DNA of 64,000 nucleotides from Diaphorobacter limosus (GTDB taxonomy: Bacteria > Pseudomonadota > Gammaproteobacteria > Burkholderiales > Burkholderiaceae_C), in NCBI RefSeq assembly GCF_033100095.1, contig NZ_CP136921.1:1830501-1894500 (forward strand), read 5' to 3'. The position numbers and the translations under genes were made by a program. The notes beneath the pieces are model-generated. The model saw only the letters and a list, made by a program, of their open reading frames with translations. It ran no database searches and was not told the origin of the DNA. This document shows, one piece after another, positions 18,452-26,729 of this stretch (the first letter of the stretch is position 1; each line of letters begins with the position of its first letter).

Positions 18452-18789
18452 GGGCTGTGGCAGGTGAACGGCTTTGACTGCTTCGACACCGCCAGGGGCG
18501 AACCGGCCTCTCGCGGCAAGGGCAAGATTGCGGCCTGGCAGCTCGACACCGATTACGACGGGCGCGGCCTGTTCCCGCGCCAGGTGTTCTTCCTGATGGC
18601 GGGCAAGGACGAGGGCTGGGTGAAGTCAAAAAAGACATGCGCGCCAAGCTGGATGAGGGGTTTTTGCAGCAATTCACCGGCAGGCTGTCGCTGCCCTTTG
18701 CCGGCGGAGCGAACCAGCAGGCGGCGGTGAAGATCGTGGACGACCGGGGGATAGAGTGGCTGAAGGTGGTCAAGCTGCCAGCGGGTTGA
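18452..18789 (+). pseudogene. Remnant of an adenine-specific DNA methyltransferase C-terminus
   Basis: Two adjacent frames together read like the C-terminal end of a type III / adenine-specific DNA methylase. The first, from about 18452, includes NGFDCFDTARGEPASRGKGK then AAWQLDTDYDGRGLFPRQVF. The second, from about 18622 to the stop at 18787-18789, includes KLDEGFLQQFTGRLSLPF and VKIVDDRGIEWLKVVKLPAG. The frame changes near an A6 run around 18628, indicating an indel. No catalytic methylase motif is left upstream. It is a decayed fragment next to a toxin-antitoxin pair. Assignment is by remembered family motifs. Confidence 0.7.
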
Positions 18790-18799
18790 CCCAAGGCGG

Positions 18800-18838
18800 T
18801 TGATCGAGCCCCGTTGGCATATACAATTTTGCATATGC
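18800..18838 (+). promoter_or_regulatory. Promoter and likely autoregulatory operator of vapBC
   Basis: TTGATC (18800-18805) and TACAAT (18822-18827) are 16 bases apart. GCATAT occurs twice, at 18817-18822 and 18831-18836, and the second is part of the palindrome GCATATGC (18831-18838). VapB-VapC complexes usually bind such repeats; binding here is inferred. Confidence 0.65.
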
Positions 18839-18851
18839 TAACGGAGGTGTC

Positions 18852-19124
18852 ATGACTGCTCCAATCCTGTCTTCCCGGCCCAAAGAGGCCAAGCTGTTTC
18901 GCAACAACCGCAGCCAGGCGGTGCGCATTCCGGTCGAGTTCGAATTGCCGGGCGATCGCGTGCTGATTCACCGCGAAGGCAGCAAGCTGATCATCGAGCC
19001 GGTGTTGCGCCCCACCAATATCCTGGAGCTACTGGCCGAGTGGCGCCAGGAGCCGCCGCTGGCGCCCGAGGATCAGTTCCCGGCCATCGACGATGCCCCG
19101 GTTCAGCCCGAGGACCTGCCGTGA
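18852..19124 (+). CDS. vapB: VapB-type antitoxin (AbrB/SpoVT fold)
   Basis: A 90-residue antitoxin. The N-terminal AbrB/SpoVT DNA-binding domain is marked by AKLFRNNRSQAVRIPVEFEL, typical of VapB. The acidic, Pro-rich C-terminal part (about residues 55-90) would wrap the toxin. A perfect GGAGGT at 18842-18847 precedes the ATG. Its stop overlaps the vapC start (GTGA). It neutralises VapC and represses the operon in the family. Confidence 0.92.
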   Translation: MTAPILSSRPKEAKLFRNNRSQAVRIPVEFELPGDRVLIHREGSKLIIEPVLRPTNILELLAEWRQEPPLAPEDQFPAIDDAPVQPEDLP

Positions 19125-19519
19125 GCGGCTACCTGCTGGACACCAACATCATCAGCGACCTGATACGCAACCCGTCGGGGGCGGCTGCGCAGCGCATCGC
19201 GCAACTGGGCGCCAAGGGCATTTGCACCAGCATCGTGGTGGCCGCGGAGCTGCGCTATGGTTGCGCCAAGAAGGGATCGCCCCGTCTGCTGGCCAAGGTG
19301 CAGGCGCTGCTGGAAACGATTCCCGTACTGGCGCTGGATTTGCCTGCCGATGGCGACTACGGCCGCATCCGCGCCGAGTTGGAAGCGGCGGGGCAGCCCA
19401 TCGGCGGCAACGACCTGCTGATTGCCGCGCACGCCTGCACCCTAAGGCTGACGCTGGTCACCAACAACACCCGGGAGTTCGCCCGCATTCGCGGCCTCAA
19501 AGTGGAAAACTGGCTTTGA
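19121..19519 (+). CDS. vapC: VapC-type PIN-domain ribonuclease toxin
   Basis: A 132-residue PIN-domain toxin with a GTG start inside the vapB stop. The acidic catalytic residues are visible: Asp7 in LLDTNIISDLI, Glu43 in VVAAELRYG and Asp98 in GGNDLLIAAHA. The C-terminal VTNNTREFARIRGLKVENWL matches the canonical VapC ending, so the gene is intact. VapC enzymes cut tRNA or rRNA when unneutralised; the target here is unknown. Confidence 0.93.
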   Translation: MSGYLLDTNIISDLIRNPSGAAAQRIAQLGAKGICTSIVVAAELRYGCAKKGSPRLLAKVQALLETIPVLALDLPADGDYGRIRAELEAAGQPIGGNDLLIAAHACTLRLTLVTNNTREFARIRGLKVENWL

Positions 19520-19579
19520 GCGATGGAGACGCGCAGCGCATGACCGACCCACTGCCCCTGGCGGCCCGACAGGCCCGGC

Positions 19580-20977
19580 CTACAGCTGAAAACCCACCGA
19601 CCGCACCACCCCTTCGACAATGTCGCGCGCCCAGGACGGCTGGCGCGCGTGGTAGGGGCGAGCCGTGGCGATGAGCCGGGCGCACCACTGCGAGAGCCAG
19701 CGCAGCTCCTGCTCGCCATAGAAGGCGGCCATGGCCTCGTAGTTCAAAAACAGGCTGCGCGCGTCCAGGTTCAGCGAGCCCGCCAGGGCCAGGTCGTCGT
19801 CGATGAGCACGGCCTTGGCATGCACCATGGCCGGTGCCAGCCAGACCTGGGCGCCGGCGGCAGCGAGCTGGCGCAGGGCGCGCTCGCGCGCGATGTCGGC
19901 CAGGCGGTGGTTGGAGCGCGCCGGCACCAGCAGGCTCACGCGCACGCCGCGCCGGCAGGCCAGGCACCAGGCGTCCAGTAGGGCGTCGTCGGGCACGAAG
20001 TACGGCGTGACGGCGACGATGCGCCGCTGGGCGTGGTAGGCCGCGGCCAGCAGCAGCGCATGCACGGTGTCGTCGGCATGGTCGGGCCCGCTGGGCAGCC
20101 ATTGGGCCAGCGGGCCGCCCACGGGCTGCTGGTGCACGCCGGGCGTGCCGTGCGGCCGGCGCGCCTTGCGCAGCGCCAGGCCGTGTGCCACGCGCCAGTC
20201 GGTGTTGAACTGGGCCTGGGCCTGGGCGGCCAGCAGGCCCTGCACCTCGTAGCTCAGGTCTATCCAGGCGGGCTGGCCGGGGCGATCGACAAAGTACTCG
20301 CTGGCCAGGTTGCGCCCACCACTCCACAGGCGCTGTCCGTCGGCCAGCACCAGCTTGCGGTGATTGCGCAGGTTGATGCGGCCGTGCAGCGGGTTGTGCA
20401 GCAGCGGCATGAAGCGGCGCACCTGCACGCCCTGCCGCTGCAGCGCGCGCAGCATGGCGGGGGCCTTGCCCATGCTGCCCATGGCGTCCACCAGCAGGCG
20501 CACGCTGACGCCACGGCCCGCGCTGGCCGCGAGCTGCTGCGCAATCTGGCGGCCGGTGTCGTCGTTGGCGAACAGGTAGGTGCAGACATCGAGGCGCTGG
20601 CGCGCCGATGCCATGATGGCCAGCAGGCTGCGCAACGCCTCGTCGCCATTGGCGTGCAGCTGCACCCGTTCGTTGTGCACGGCGGGCGCCAACTCCATGC
20701 CGGCCAGCAGCCGCGTGGCCCAGCTCGGGCCACCCTGGGGAATGGCCAGCACCTGGTGGCGCTCGCGGCGCGCCGGCCGGGCAAACTTGCGCGTGCCAAA
20801 GAACAGGAACAGCGGCAGCGTCAGGTAGGGGAAGGTGATCAGGCCCAGCACCCAGGCCATGGCGGCCGAGGGATGGCGGTGCTGGTGGCCGATGCGCGTG
20901 CCCATCATGTAGATCAGCAGGCCCGCAGCCACGAAGACGGCGTGGCCCAGGCCGGAGAGCATGGTCACGCTGATCAT
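19580..20977 (-). CDS. cls: Cardiolipin synthase (phospholipase D family)
   Basis: A 465-residue enzyme with two N-terminal membrane segments (about residues 10-65) and two phospholipase D HKD motifs: NHRKLVLADG in the first domain and VHAKAVLIDDDLALAGSLNL in the second, each with the family Gly-Ser/Gly-Gly-Asn element after it. It condenses phosphatidylglycerol or phosphatidylethanolamine into cardiolipin in the inner membrane. Its ATG overlaps the stop of the histidine kinase (ATGA), making it the third gene of a two-component operon. Length fits ClsA-type enzymes. Confidence 0.92.
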   Translation of the reverse strand: MISVTMLSGLGHAVFVAAGLLIYMMGTRIGHQHRHPSAAMAWVLGLITFPYLTLPLFLFFGTRKFARPARRERHQVLAIPQGGPSWATRLLAGMELAPAVHNERVQLHANGDEALRSLLAIMASARQRLDVCTYLFANDDTGRQIAQQLAASAGRGVSVRLLVDAMGSMGKAPAMLRALQRQGVQVRRFMPLLHNPLHGRINLRNHRKLVLADGQRLWSGGRNLASEYFVDRPGQPAWIDLSYEVQGLLAAQAQAQFNTDWRVAHGLALRKARRPHGTPGVHQQPVGGPLAQWLPSGPDHADDTVHALLLAAAYHAQRRIVAVTPYFVPDDALLDAWCLACRRGVRVSLLVPARSNHRLADIARERALRQLAAAGAQVWLAPAMVHAKAVLIDDDLALAGSLNLDARSLFLNYEAMAAFYGEQELRWLSQWCARLIATARPYHARQPSWARDIVEGVVRSVGFQL

Positions 20978-22353
20978 GTGTGCGGACTCTCCCGTGGCGG
21001 CGTGTGGCGCGCCAGGCGCAGGCTGACGCGCAGGCCGCCCAGCTGCGGCGCATCCGCCAGCTGCAGCCGCGCGCCATGCAGGCGGGCGATGCTGTCGGCA
21101 ATCGCCAGGCCCAGGCCGCTGCCAGACGCCGGCGCGCCCTCGGGCTGCGCACCGCGGTGAAAGCGCTGCAGCACCTGCGCGCGCTCAGCGGGCGCGATGC
21201 CGGGGCCGCTGTCGTCCACCAGCAGCGTGATATGGCCGTCGTCGGCCTGCAGCGCCACGTCCACCCGGCCGCCACGGGGCGTGTACTTGATGGCGTTGTC
21301 CAGCAGGTTGCGCAGCAGGATGGCCAGGGCCTGCGCATGGCCGGGCACGCTGGCGCCCTCGGCCTCGGGCGGCACCGGCGCCAGGCCCAGGTCTATGCCG
21401 CGCTGCTGGGCGGCGGGTGTGGCATCGAGCACGGCCTGGCGCGCCAGTTCGGCCAGCGGCACCGGCTGGGGTGGCGCGCCGGCCGCTATCTGCGCCTCCT
21501 GGCGCGCCAGGGCCAGCAGCTGCTCGACCAGGCGCGTGGCACGGTCTATGCCGCTGCCCAGGCGTTCCACGGCGCGCTCGCGCGTGGCCGTGTCGGGCGC
21601 GCGCTGCAGACCCTGCAGCTGCAGTTTCAGCGCCGCCAGGGGCGAGCGCAGTTCGTGGGCGGCGTCGGCCACGAAATGCTGCTGCGCGTCGAAGGCCTGC
21701 TGCACGCGCGCCAGCAGCGCGTTGAATTCATGCACCAGGGGTTGCAGCTCACTGGGCAGGCCGGCGCCGCTGACGGGCGTCAGGTCGTCCGGCCGGCGCT
21801 GCGCCAGCTGGCCACGCACGCGCTGTACGGGGGCCAGCAGGCGGCTCACGGCCCACCACACGGCCAGCGCCAGCAGTGGCGCCATCACCGCCAGCGGCAG
21901 CAAGGAGCGCAGCGCCAGAGCACGCGCCATGGCGCGGCGCGCGGACATGTCCTGTGCCACCTGTATCACCTGCGAGCGTGTCTGCAGCGAAAACACGCGG
22001 TAGCTGATGCCGCGTGCCTGCAGCTCGGTAAAGCCCAGCACCGCCTTCTGCGGCAGGGCCGCGCCGACGGCGGATTCAAAGATGCGCAGCCCCTCGTTGG
22101 TCCAGACCTGGACGATGAGCTCGTCGTTCTGGTACTCCGGCAAGGCGTTGCCGCTGGCGCGTGCATCCGGGGGCAGGCCAGCACGCAGCGCGTAGGCGGT
22201 CTGCTGCATCTGGTAATCAAACAGGGCATCTGCCTCCACCAACGCGCTGCGGTAGGCCAGCAGGCCCTGCACGGCGGCGGTCAGCGCAATGGCCGCCAGC
22301 AGGAACACCAGCAGCCGCACGCGCAGCGAGGCGGGGTGGCGCAGCCGGTTCAT
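20974..22353 (-). CDS. OmpR-type sensor histidine kinase (QseC/TctE-like)
   Basis: A 459-residue inner-membrane kinase. TM1 (VRLLVFLLAAIALTAAVQGLL) is followed by a periplasmic sensor of about 130 residues, TM2, a HAMP linker (RRLLAPVQRVRGQLAQR-like), an H-box FVADAAHELRSPLAALK, an N-box NLLDNAIKYTPRGG and G-boxes DDSGPGIAP and GSGLGLAIADS. The start at 22353 overlaps the regulator stop by 4 bases. The sensed signal is unknown; the linkage to cardiolipin synthase suggests an envelope or membrane stimulus (inference). Confidence 0.92.
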   Translation of the reverse strand: MNRLRHPASLRVRLLVFLLAAIALTAAVQGLLAYRSALVEADALFDYQMQQTAYALRAGLPPDARASGNALPEYQNDELIVQVWTNEGLRIFESAVGAALPQKAVLGFTELQARGISYRVFSLQTRSQVIQVAQDMSARRAMARALALRSLLPLAVMAPLLALAVWWAVSRLLAPVQRVRGQLAQRRPDDLTPVSGAGLPSELQPLVHEFNALLARVQQAFDAQQHFVADAAHELRSPLAALKLQLQGLQRAPDTATRERAVERLGSGIDRATRLVEQLLALARQEAQIAAGAPPQPVPLAELARQAVLDATPAAQQRGIDLGLAPVPPEAEGASVPGHAQALAILLRNLLDNAIKYTPRGGRVDVALQADDGHITLLVDDSGPGIAPAERAQVLQRFHRGAQPEGAPASGSGLGLAIADSIARLHGARLQLADAPQLGGLRVSLRLARHTPPRESPHT

Positions 22354-23006
22354 TTGGGCACCATGTAGCCGAGGCCGCGCACGTTCAGAATCAGGGCGGC
22401 GCCGAGCTTCTTGCGCAGGCCGTGGATGTAGACCTCGACCGCGTTGCTGCTGACCTCGTCGCCCCAGCCGTAGAGCTTGTCCTCGAGCTGCTGGCGCGAC
22501 AGCACCATGCCGGGGCGCGCCAGCAGGGGTTCGAGCACCGCCCATTCGCGCGCCGACAGCACCACCGGCTGGCCCTGGATCGTGGCCTCGCGCGTGCCGG
22601 GGTTCAGCGCCACGCCCTGGTGCTCGTACACCGGCTCGGCGCGCCCGCTGGCGCGGCGCAAGAGCGCGCGTATGCGCGCCAGCAGTTCGTCCAGGTCATA
22701 GGGCTTGAGCACATAGTCGTCGGCGCCGGCGTCCAGTCCCTCGACGCGCTGGGCCACGCCGTCGCGCGCCGTGGCGATCAGCACCGGCGTGCGGTCCTTG
22801 CGCGCGCGCAGGGAGCGCAGCACGGCCAGGCCATCACGGCGCGGCAGGCCCAGGTCCAGCAGCACCAGGTCGTAGGACTGGGCCGCCAGGGCAGCGTCGG
22901 CCATGTCGCCGTCCGTGGCCCAGTCCACCGCGTAATGCTCGGCACGCAGCAGGTCACGCACGGCCTCGCCGATCATGGTGTCGTCCTCAACAAGCAACAG
23001 GCGCAT
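22350..23006 (-). CDS. OmpR-family response regulator (QseB/TctD-like)
   Basis: A 218-residue regulator. The receiver domain (residues 1-115) has the acidic pair in LLVEDDTM, the phospho-accepting Asp in LVLLDLGLPRRDG and the conserved Lys in YVLKPYDLDE. A winged-helix DNA-binding domain follows, with SNAVEVYIHGLRKKLG and ILNVRGLGYMV. The ATG at 23006 (MRLLLVEDD) is preferred to one four codons upstream. It is the first gene of the regulator-kinase-cls set, 50 bases after degP on the same strand. Confidence 0.93.
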   Translation of the reverse strand: MRLLLVEDDTMIGEAVRDLLRAEHYAVDWATDGDMADAALAAQSYDLVLLDLGLPRRDGLAVLRSLRARKDRTPVLIATARDGVAQRVEGLDAGADDYVLKPYDLDELLARIRALLRRASGRAEPVYEHQGVALNPGTREATIQGQPVVLSAREWAVLEPLLARPGMVLSRQQLEDKLYGWGDEVSSNAVEVYIHGLRKKLGAALILNVRGLGYMVPK

Positions 23007-23056
23007 GGGTGGCAGCATAAGCCAAACCCCTGCGCCTGCTACAAGTCGTGAAGCAC

Positions 23057-24577
23057 CTAGCCGAGGCGTACCGGCACGAAGATCTTGTCGCCGTCGCGCT
23101 CGATCAACAGGGCCACCGACTTGCCCGCGTGAGCCATCGCGGCACGCACCTGCTCCACGTCCTTGACGGGGGTGCCGTTGACGGCCAGCAGCACGTCGCC
23201 GCCCTGCACGCCGGCCATGGCGGCGGGGCCGCGCACATCCTCGATCAGCAGGCCCTGGCCCTTGGGCACGCCGGCGGCCTTGGCTTCATCGGGCTGCAGC
23301 GGGCGCAGCGTCAGACCCAGCTGGCCCTTGCCCACGGCCTGGTCGTTGCTGGCCAGCTTGGCGGCCTTGTCGTTGGCATTGCCCAGGGTGGCGGCCAGGG
23401 TTTCGGCATGACCCTGGCGCCAGACCTCCATCTGCACCTTGTCGCCCGGATCACGCTGGCCGATATAGGCCGGCAGATCACCGGAGGCCACGATGGGCTG
23501 GCCATTGACCTTGAGGATCACGTCGCCCACCTTCAGGCCCGCCTTGGCAGCCGGGCCGCTGGCATCGACGCTGGCCACCAGGGCGCCCTCGGGCCGGGGC
23601 AGCTTGAACGAGTCGGCAAAGGTCTGGTTCACCTCCTGCACGGCCACGCCCAGGCGCGCATGCTCGACATGGCCGGTGGCCACGATCTGCTGCTCCACGC
23701 GCGTCGCCACCTCGATGGGGATGGCAAACGACAGGCCCTGGAAGCCGCCGGAGCGGCTGTAGATCTGCGAGTTGATGCCCACCACCTCGCCGGCGGCATT
23801 GAACAGCGGGCCGCCGGAGTTGCCGGGGTTCACGGCGGCATCGGTCTGGATGAAGGGCACATAGCTGTCCTCGGGCAGCGAGCGGCCCTTGGCGCTGACC
23901 ACCCCGGCGGTGACCGTGTTCTCGAAGCCGAAGGGCGAACCTATGGCCAGCACCCAGTCGCCCACCTTCAGGTCACGCGAATTGCCCAGCTTCACCGTGG
24001 GCAGGTTCTTGGCGTCGATCTTCAGCACGGCGATGTCGGTCTTGGGGTCGGCACCCAGCACCTTGGCACGAAACTCGCGCCGGTCGGTCAGCTTCACCGT
24101 CACGTCGCTCGCGCCCTTGACCACATGGGCGTTGGTCAGGACGATGCCATTGGCATCGATGATGAAGCCCGAACCCTCGCCACGCATGGGCATGCCCCGC
24201 TGGCCCTGGCCACCGCGCTCGGGCATGGGAATGCCGAAACGGCGGAAGAACTCGTTGAACGGATCGTTCGGATCCATGCCCTGCGATCCGCGTTGGCGCG
24301 CCGCGGGGCTGTTGTCGCCATCGTCGCCCCCGGTCTTGCGCATGCCGCTGACGCTGATGTTGACCACCGCCGGGCCATAGCGCGCGGTGATGCTGGAAAA
24401 ATCGGGCAGCGCCACGGCTGCGGCAGGCGTGGCCGGCGCCACTGCGGCCGCCACGGGCATGGCCAGCTGCGCGCGCGCCTCATGCGCCGTGATCAGGCCG
24501 GCACCCGTGGCGCCCAGGGCGCCCGCGGCCACCAGGGCCAGTACCAAACGGCGGGGAGAGGTGAGAAGGGTGTTCAT
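23057..24577 (-). CDS. degP: DegP/HtrA-type periplasmic serine protease (Do)
   Basis: A 506-residue periplasmic protease-chaperone. A signal peptide ends near AHEARA-Q. The trypsin-like domain holds the triad His151 (LTNAHVV), Asp181 (TDIAVLKID) and Ser254 (GNSGGPLF). Two PDZ domains follow (about residues 300-390 and 405-505). A Gly/Arg-rich flexible insert (residues 80-135) matches the Q-linker/LA loop of DegP/MucD proteins. The ATG at 24577 has a purine-rich site upstream. It handles misfolded envelope proteins. Its position just before an envelope-type two-component system may be meaningful. Confidence 0.93.
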   Translation of the reverse strand: MNTLLTSPRRLVLALVAAGALGATGAGLITAHEARAQLAMPVAAAVAPATPAAAVALPDFSSITARYGPAVVNISVSGMRKTGGDDGDNSPAARQRGSQGMDPNDPFNEFFRRFGIPMPERGGQGQRGMPMRGEGSGFIIDANGIVLTNAHVVKGASDVTVKLTDRREFRAKVLGADPKTDIAVLKIDAKNLPTVKLGNSRDLKVGDWVLAIGSPFGFENTVTAGVVSAKGRSLPEDSYVPFIQTDAAVNPGNSGGPLFNAAGEVVGINSQIYSRSGGFQGLSFAIPIEVATRVEQQIVATGHVEHARLGVAVQEVNQTFADSFKLPRPEGALVASVDASGPAAKAGLKVGDVILKVNGQPIVASGDLPAYIGQRDPGDKVQMEVWRQGHAETLAATLGNANDKAAKLASNDQAVGKGQLGLTLRPLQPDEAKAAGVPKGQGLLIEDVRGPAAMAGVQGGDVLLAVNGTPVKDVEQVRAAMAHAGKSVALLIERDGDKIFVPVRLG

Positions 24578-24644
24578 GGTCTGCCTTTCCAAAAGCTTGT
24601 AGTGCTGATGGAAGGCAGTGTGGTGGCGCTGGCTTAGGTGATTC

Positions 24645-24998
24645 TTAAGCGATCAAATCGAGCACCAGCTCCGGCGGCCGGCACAGGCGCGCGCCCTTGG
24701 GCGTAACGACGATGGGGCGATTGAGCAGCACCGGGTGCTCTGCAATGGCGGCGATCAGCTCGGCGTCGCTGCGCTCTGGCGCGGCCAGGCCCAGCTCCTG
24801 GTAGAGGGCCTCCTTGCTGCGCATCAGCTCGCGTACGGGCACCCCCAGGCGTGCCACCAGGGCGGTGAGCCGGGCCGCGTCCAGCGGTTCCTTGATGTAG
24901 TCCACGATGACGGGCTCGATGCCGCGTTCGCGCAGGATTTCCAGTGCGCCGCGCGAGTTGCTGCAGCGGGCATTGTGGTAGATGGTGATGTCGTTCAT
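24645..24998 (-). CDS. ArsC/Spx-fold arsenate reductase-like protein
   Basis: A 117-residue thioredoxin-fold protein of the ArsC family, complete by length. The nucleophile is Cys12 in HNARCSNSRGAL; NRPIVVTPKGARLCRPPE carries the conserved C-terminal Arg region. Glutathione/glutaredoxin-linked ArsC enzymes reduce arsenate, but no ars genes are nearby and this chromosomal type (YfgD-like) often has an unproven function. It precedes degP by 67 bases on the same strand. Confidence 0.85.
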   Translation of the reverse strand: MNDITIYHNARCSNSRGALEILRERGIEPVIVDYIKEPLDAARLTALVARLGVPVRELMRSKEALYQELGLAAPERSDAELIAAIAEHPVLLNRPIVVTPKGARLCRPPELVLDLIA

Positions 24999-25014
24999 GG
25001 CCGCAGTGTAGGCA

Positions 25015-26646
25015 TCAGCGCGAAGACCCGCGCAGCGTGCGGCTGAGCAAGATCACCGGCACCAGGCCCACGGCGACGAGCGCCAGCGAGGGCAGCGCGG
25101 CCTCGCCCAGGCGTTCGTCGCGCGCCAGCTGGTAGGCCACCACGGCCAGGGTATCGCTGTCAAAGGGCCGCAGCACGATGGTTGCGGGCAGCTCCTTCAT
25201 CACGTCCACGAACACCAGCAACGTGGCGGCGGCCGTCGATCGCTTGAGCAGCGGCCAGTGCACGCGCATGAGCAGTCCCATGCCGCCCACGCCCAGCATG
25301 CGCGCCGAATCGTCCAGGCTGGCCGGCACGCGCGCATAGCCGCTTTGCACCGACTGCAGGGCCACTGCGCAAAAGCGCACCAGGTACGCCCAGACGATGC
25401 CCACGGCGGTGGTGGTCACCAGCGCGCTCAGGCCCCAGGTGGGGGCCGCGGCCTGCAGCCAGCCCACGGGCAGCAGCAGGCCGACGACGATGACCGCGCC
25501 CGGCACGGCGTAGCCCAGGCTGACCAGCTGCACCACGGCACGCATCAGCGGCCCGCGCCGGCGGCGCACGGCAAAGGCCAGAGCCAGCGCGATGCCCACC
25601 GCCAGCACGGCGGTGATGGCGCCCAGACGCACGCTGTTGCCGGCCCATTGCACGAAGCGATCCCAGGGCAGCAACGACCAGTCGGCCAGCAGCGGCCGCA
25701 GCATGAACAGCACCGGCAGCGCAAAACCCATCAGCACCGGCAGGGCGCACACCAGCCAGGCCAGCACGGCATACGCGCCGTGCAGCCGCGTGGGCTGGGC
25801 CTCGCTGGAGCCGGCGCGACCCACGCCGCCGGTGGCAAAGCGCATGCGGCGCTGGGCGCGCAGCTCCAGTTGCAAGAGCAGCACCACCAGCGCGAGCAGG
25901 AAGGTGGCCAGCTGCGCCGCGGCCAGGCGGTTGTCCATGGACAGCCAGGCCTTGTAGATGCCGGTGGTGAAGGTCTGTATGCCGAAGTAGGAGGCCACGC
26001 CAAAGTCGGCCAGCGTCTCCATCAGCACCAGGGCCACGCCCGCGGCCACGGCCGGGCGTGCCAGCGGCAGGGCCACGCTGCGCAGGCGCCGCGCGGGCGC
26101 GGCGCCGAGCAGGCGCGCCGCCTCCATCAGGTGCGCGGCGCGCTCGCCCAGGGCCGTGCGCGCCAGCAGGTAGACATAGGGATAGAGCGAGAAGATGAAC
26201 ACCCAGATCGCGCCGCCCAGGCTGCGCACCTCGGGCAACAACCGCCCCTGCAGGCCGAAAGCCTCACGCAGCCAGACCTGCAGCGGGCCACTGAACTGCA
26301 GAAAGTCGGTATAGGCATAGGCCGTGACATAGGCCGGCATGGCCAGGGGCAGCAGCAGCAGCCATTCCAGCTGGCGCCGGCCGGCAAAGTCGAACAGCGT
26401 GACCGCCGCAGCGCTGGCCGTGCCCACCAGGGCGGCCCCAATGGCCACGGCCAGGCTCAGCCACAGCGTGGTCCACAGGTAGTCCGGCAGCACGGTGGCG
26501 GCCATCTCGCGCAGGATGGCGCCGGACTGCGCATCGCCCTGCCCCAGCGGCAGCCAGGCGCCCAGCACCGCCAGCACGGGCAGGGCCAGCAGCAGGGCCA
26601 GCATGAGGGGAGCGATGGCGCGCAGGGCGCGTGGGACGGGTGGCAA
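25015..26646 (-). CDS. Ferric-iron-type ABC transporter permease (FbpB-like)
   Basis: A permease of about 543 residues made of two fused six-helix halves, as in FbpB/SfuB/ThiP. Each half has an EAA-type loop: MEAARLLGAAPARRLRSVAL in the first and DDSARMLGVGGMGLLMRVHW in the second. The start is uncertain. The first ATG (26604) lies inside the first membrane helix; I prefer a TTG at 26646, which adds a basic VPRALR N-terminus. It is divergent from the ATPase gene. No periplasmic binding protein is in the window. Confidence 0.85.
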   Translation of the reverse strand: MPPVPRALRAIAPLMLALLLALPVLAVLGAWLPLGQGDAQSGAILREMAATVLPDYLWTTLWLSLAVAIGAALVGTASAAAVTLFDFAGRRQLEWLLLLPLAMPAYVTAYAYTDFLQFSGPLQVWLREAFGLQGRLLPEVRSLGGAIWVFIFSLYPYVYLLARTALGERAAHLMEAARLLGAAPARRLRSVALPLARPAVAAGVALVLMETLADFGVASYFGIQTFTTGIYKAWLSMDNRLAAAQLATFLLALVVLLLQLELRAQRRMRFATGGVGRAGSSEAQPTRLHGAYAVLAWLVCALPVLMGFALPVLFMLRPLLADWSLLPWDRFVQWAGNSVRLGAITAVLAVGIALALAFAVRRRRGPLMRAVVQLVSLGYAVPGAVIVVGLLLPVGWLQAAAPTWGLSALVTTTAVGIVWAYLVRFCAVALQSVQSGYARVPASLDDSARMLGVGGMGLLMRVHWPLLKRSTAAATLLVFVDVMKELPATIVLRPFDSDTLAVVAYQLARDERLGEAALPSLALVAVGLVPVILLSRTLRGSSR

Positions 26647-26717
26647 GTGAGGGCGCGCGGCCGCAGAGGGCTCGGCGGTTGAGATGCAAATGGGAACGAT
26701 TCTACGCAAGCGACTTT

Positions 26718-26723
26718 TACAAT
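26718..26723 (+). promoter_or_regulatory. -10 element of a possibly leaderless ATPase transcript
   Basis: TACAAT at 26718-26723 ends 7 bases before the ATG at 26730, so transcription would begin at or next to the start codon. No ribosome-binding sequence precedes that ATG. The -35 match is poor. Confidence 0.45.
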
Positions 26724-26729
26724 CGGCAC

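Noticed and set aside
17287..19519. Recent integrative element at tRNA-Arg
   Set aside because: No integrase gene and no direct repeat of the tRNA 3' end were seen downstream, so an integrated element is not claimed.
22354..22545. 64-residue N-terminal extension of the histidine kinase
   Set aside because: The frame overlaps the response-regulator gene and reads as Arg/Gly/Ala-rich noise; the ATG at 22353 gives a normal kinase start.
24645..24998. Arsenic-resistance operon
   Set aside because: Only an ArsC-fold protein is present; no arsR, arsB or acr3 is nearby, so an arsenic locus is not supported.
26684..26723. Possible Fur box between the iron-type ABC genes
   Set aside because: I could align only a poor match to the Fur consensus (AT-rich hexamer repeats are missing), so iron control is not claimed as a feature.
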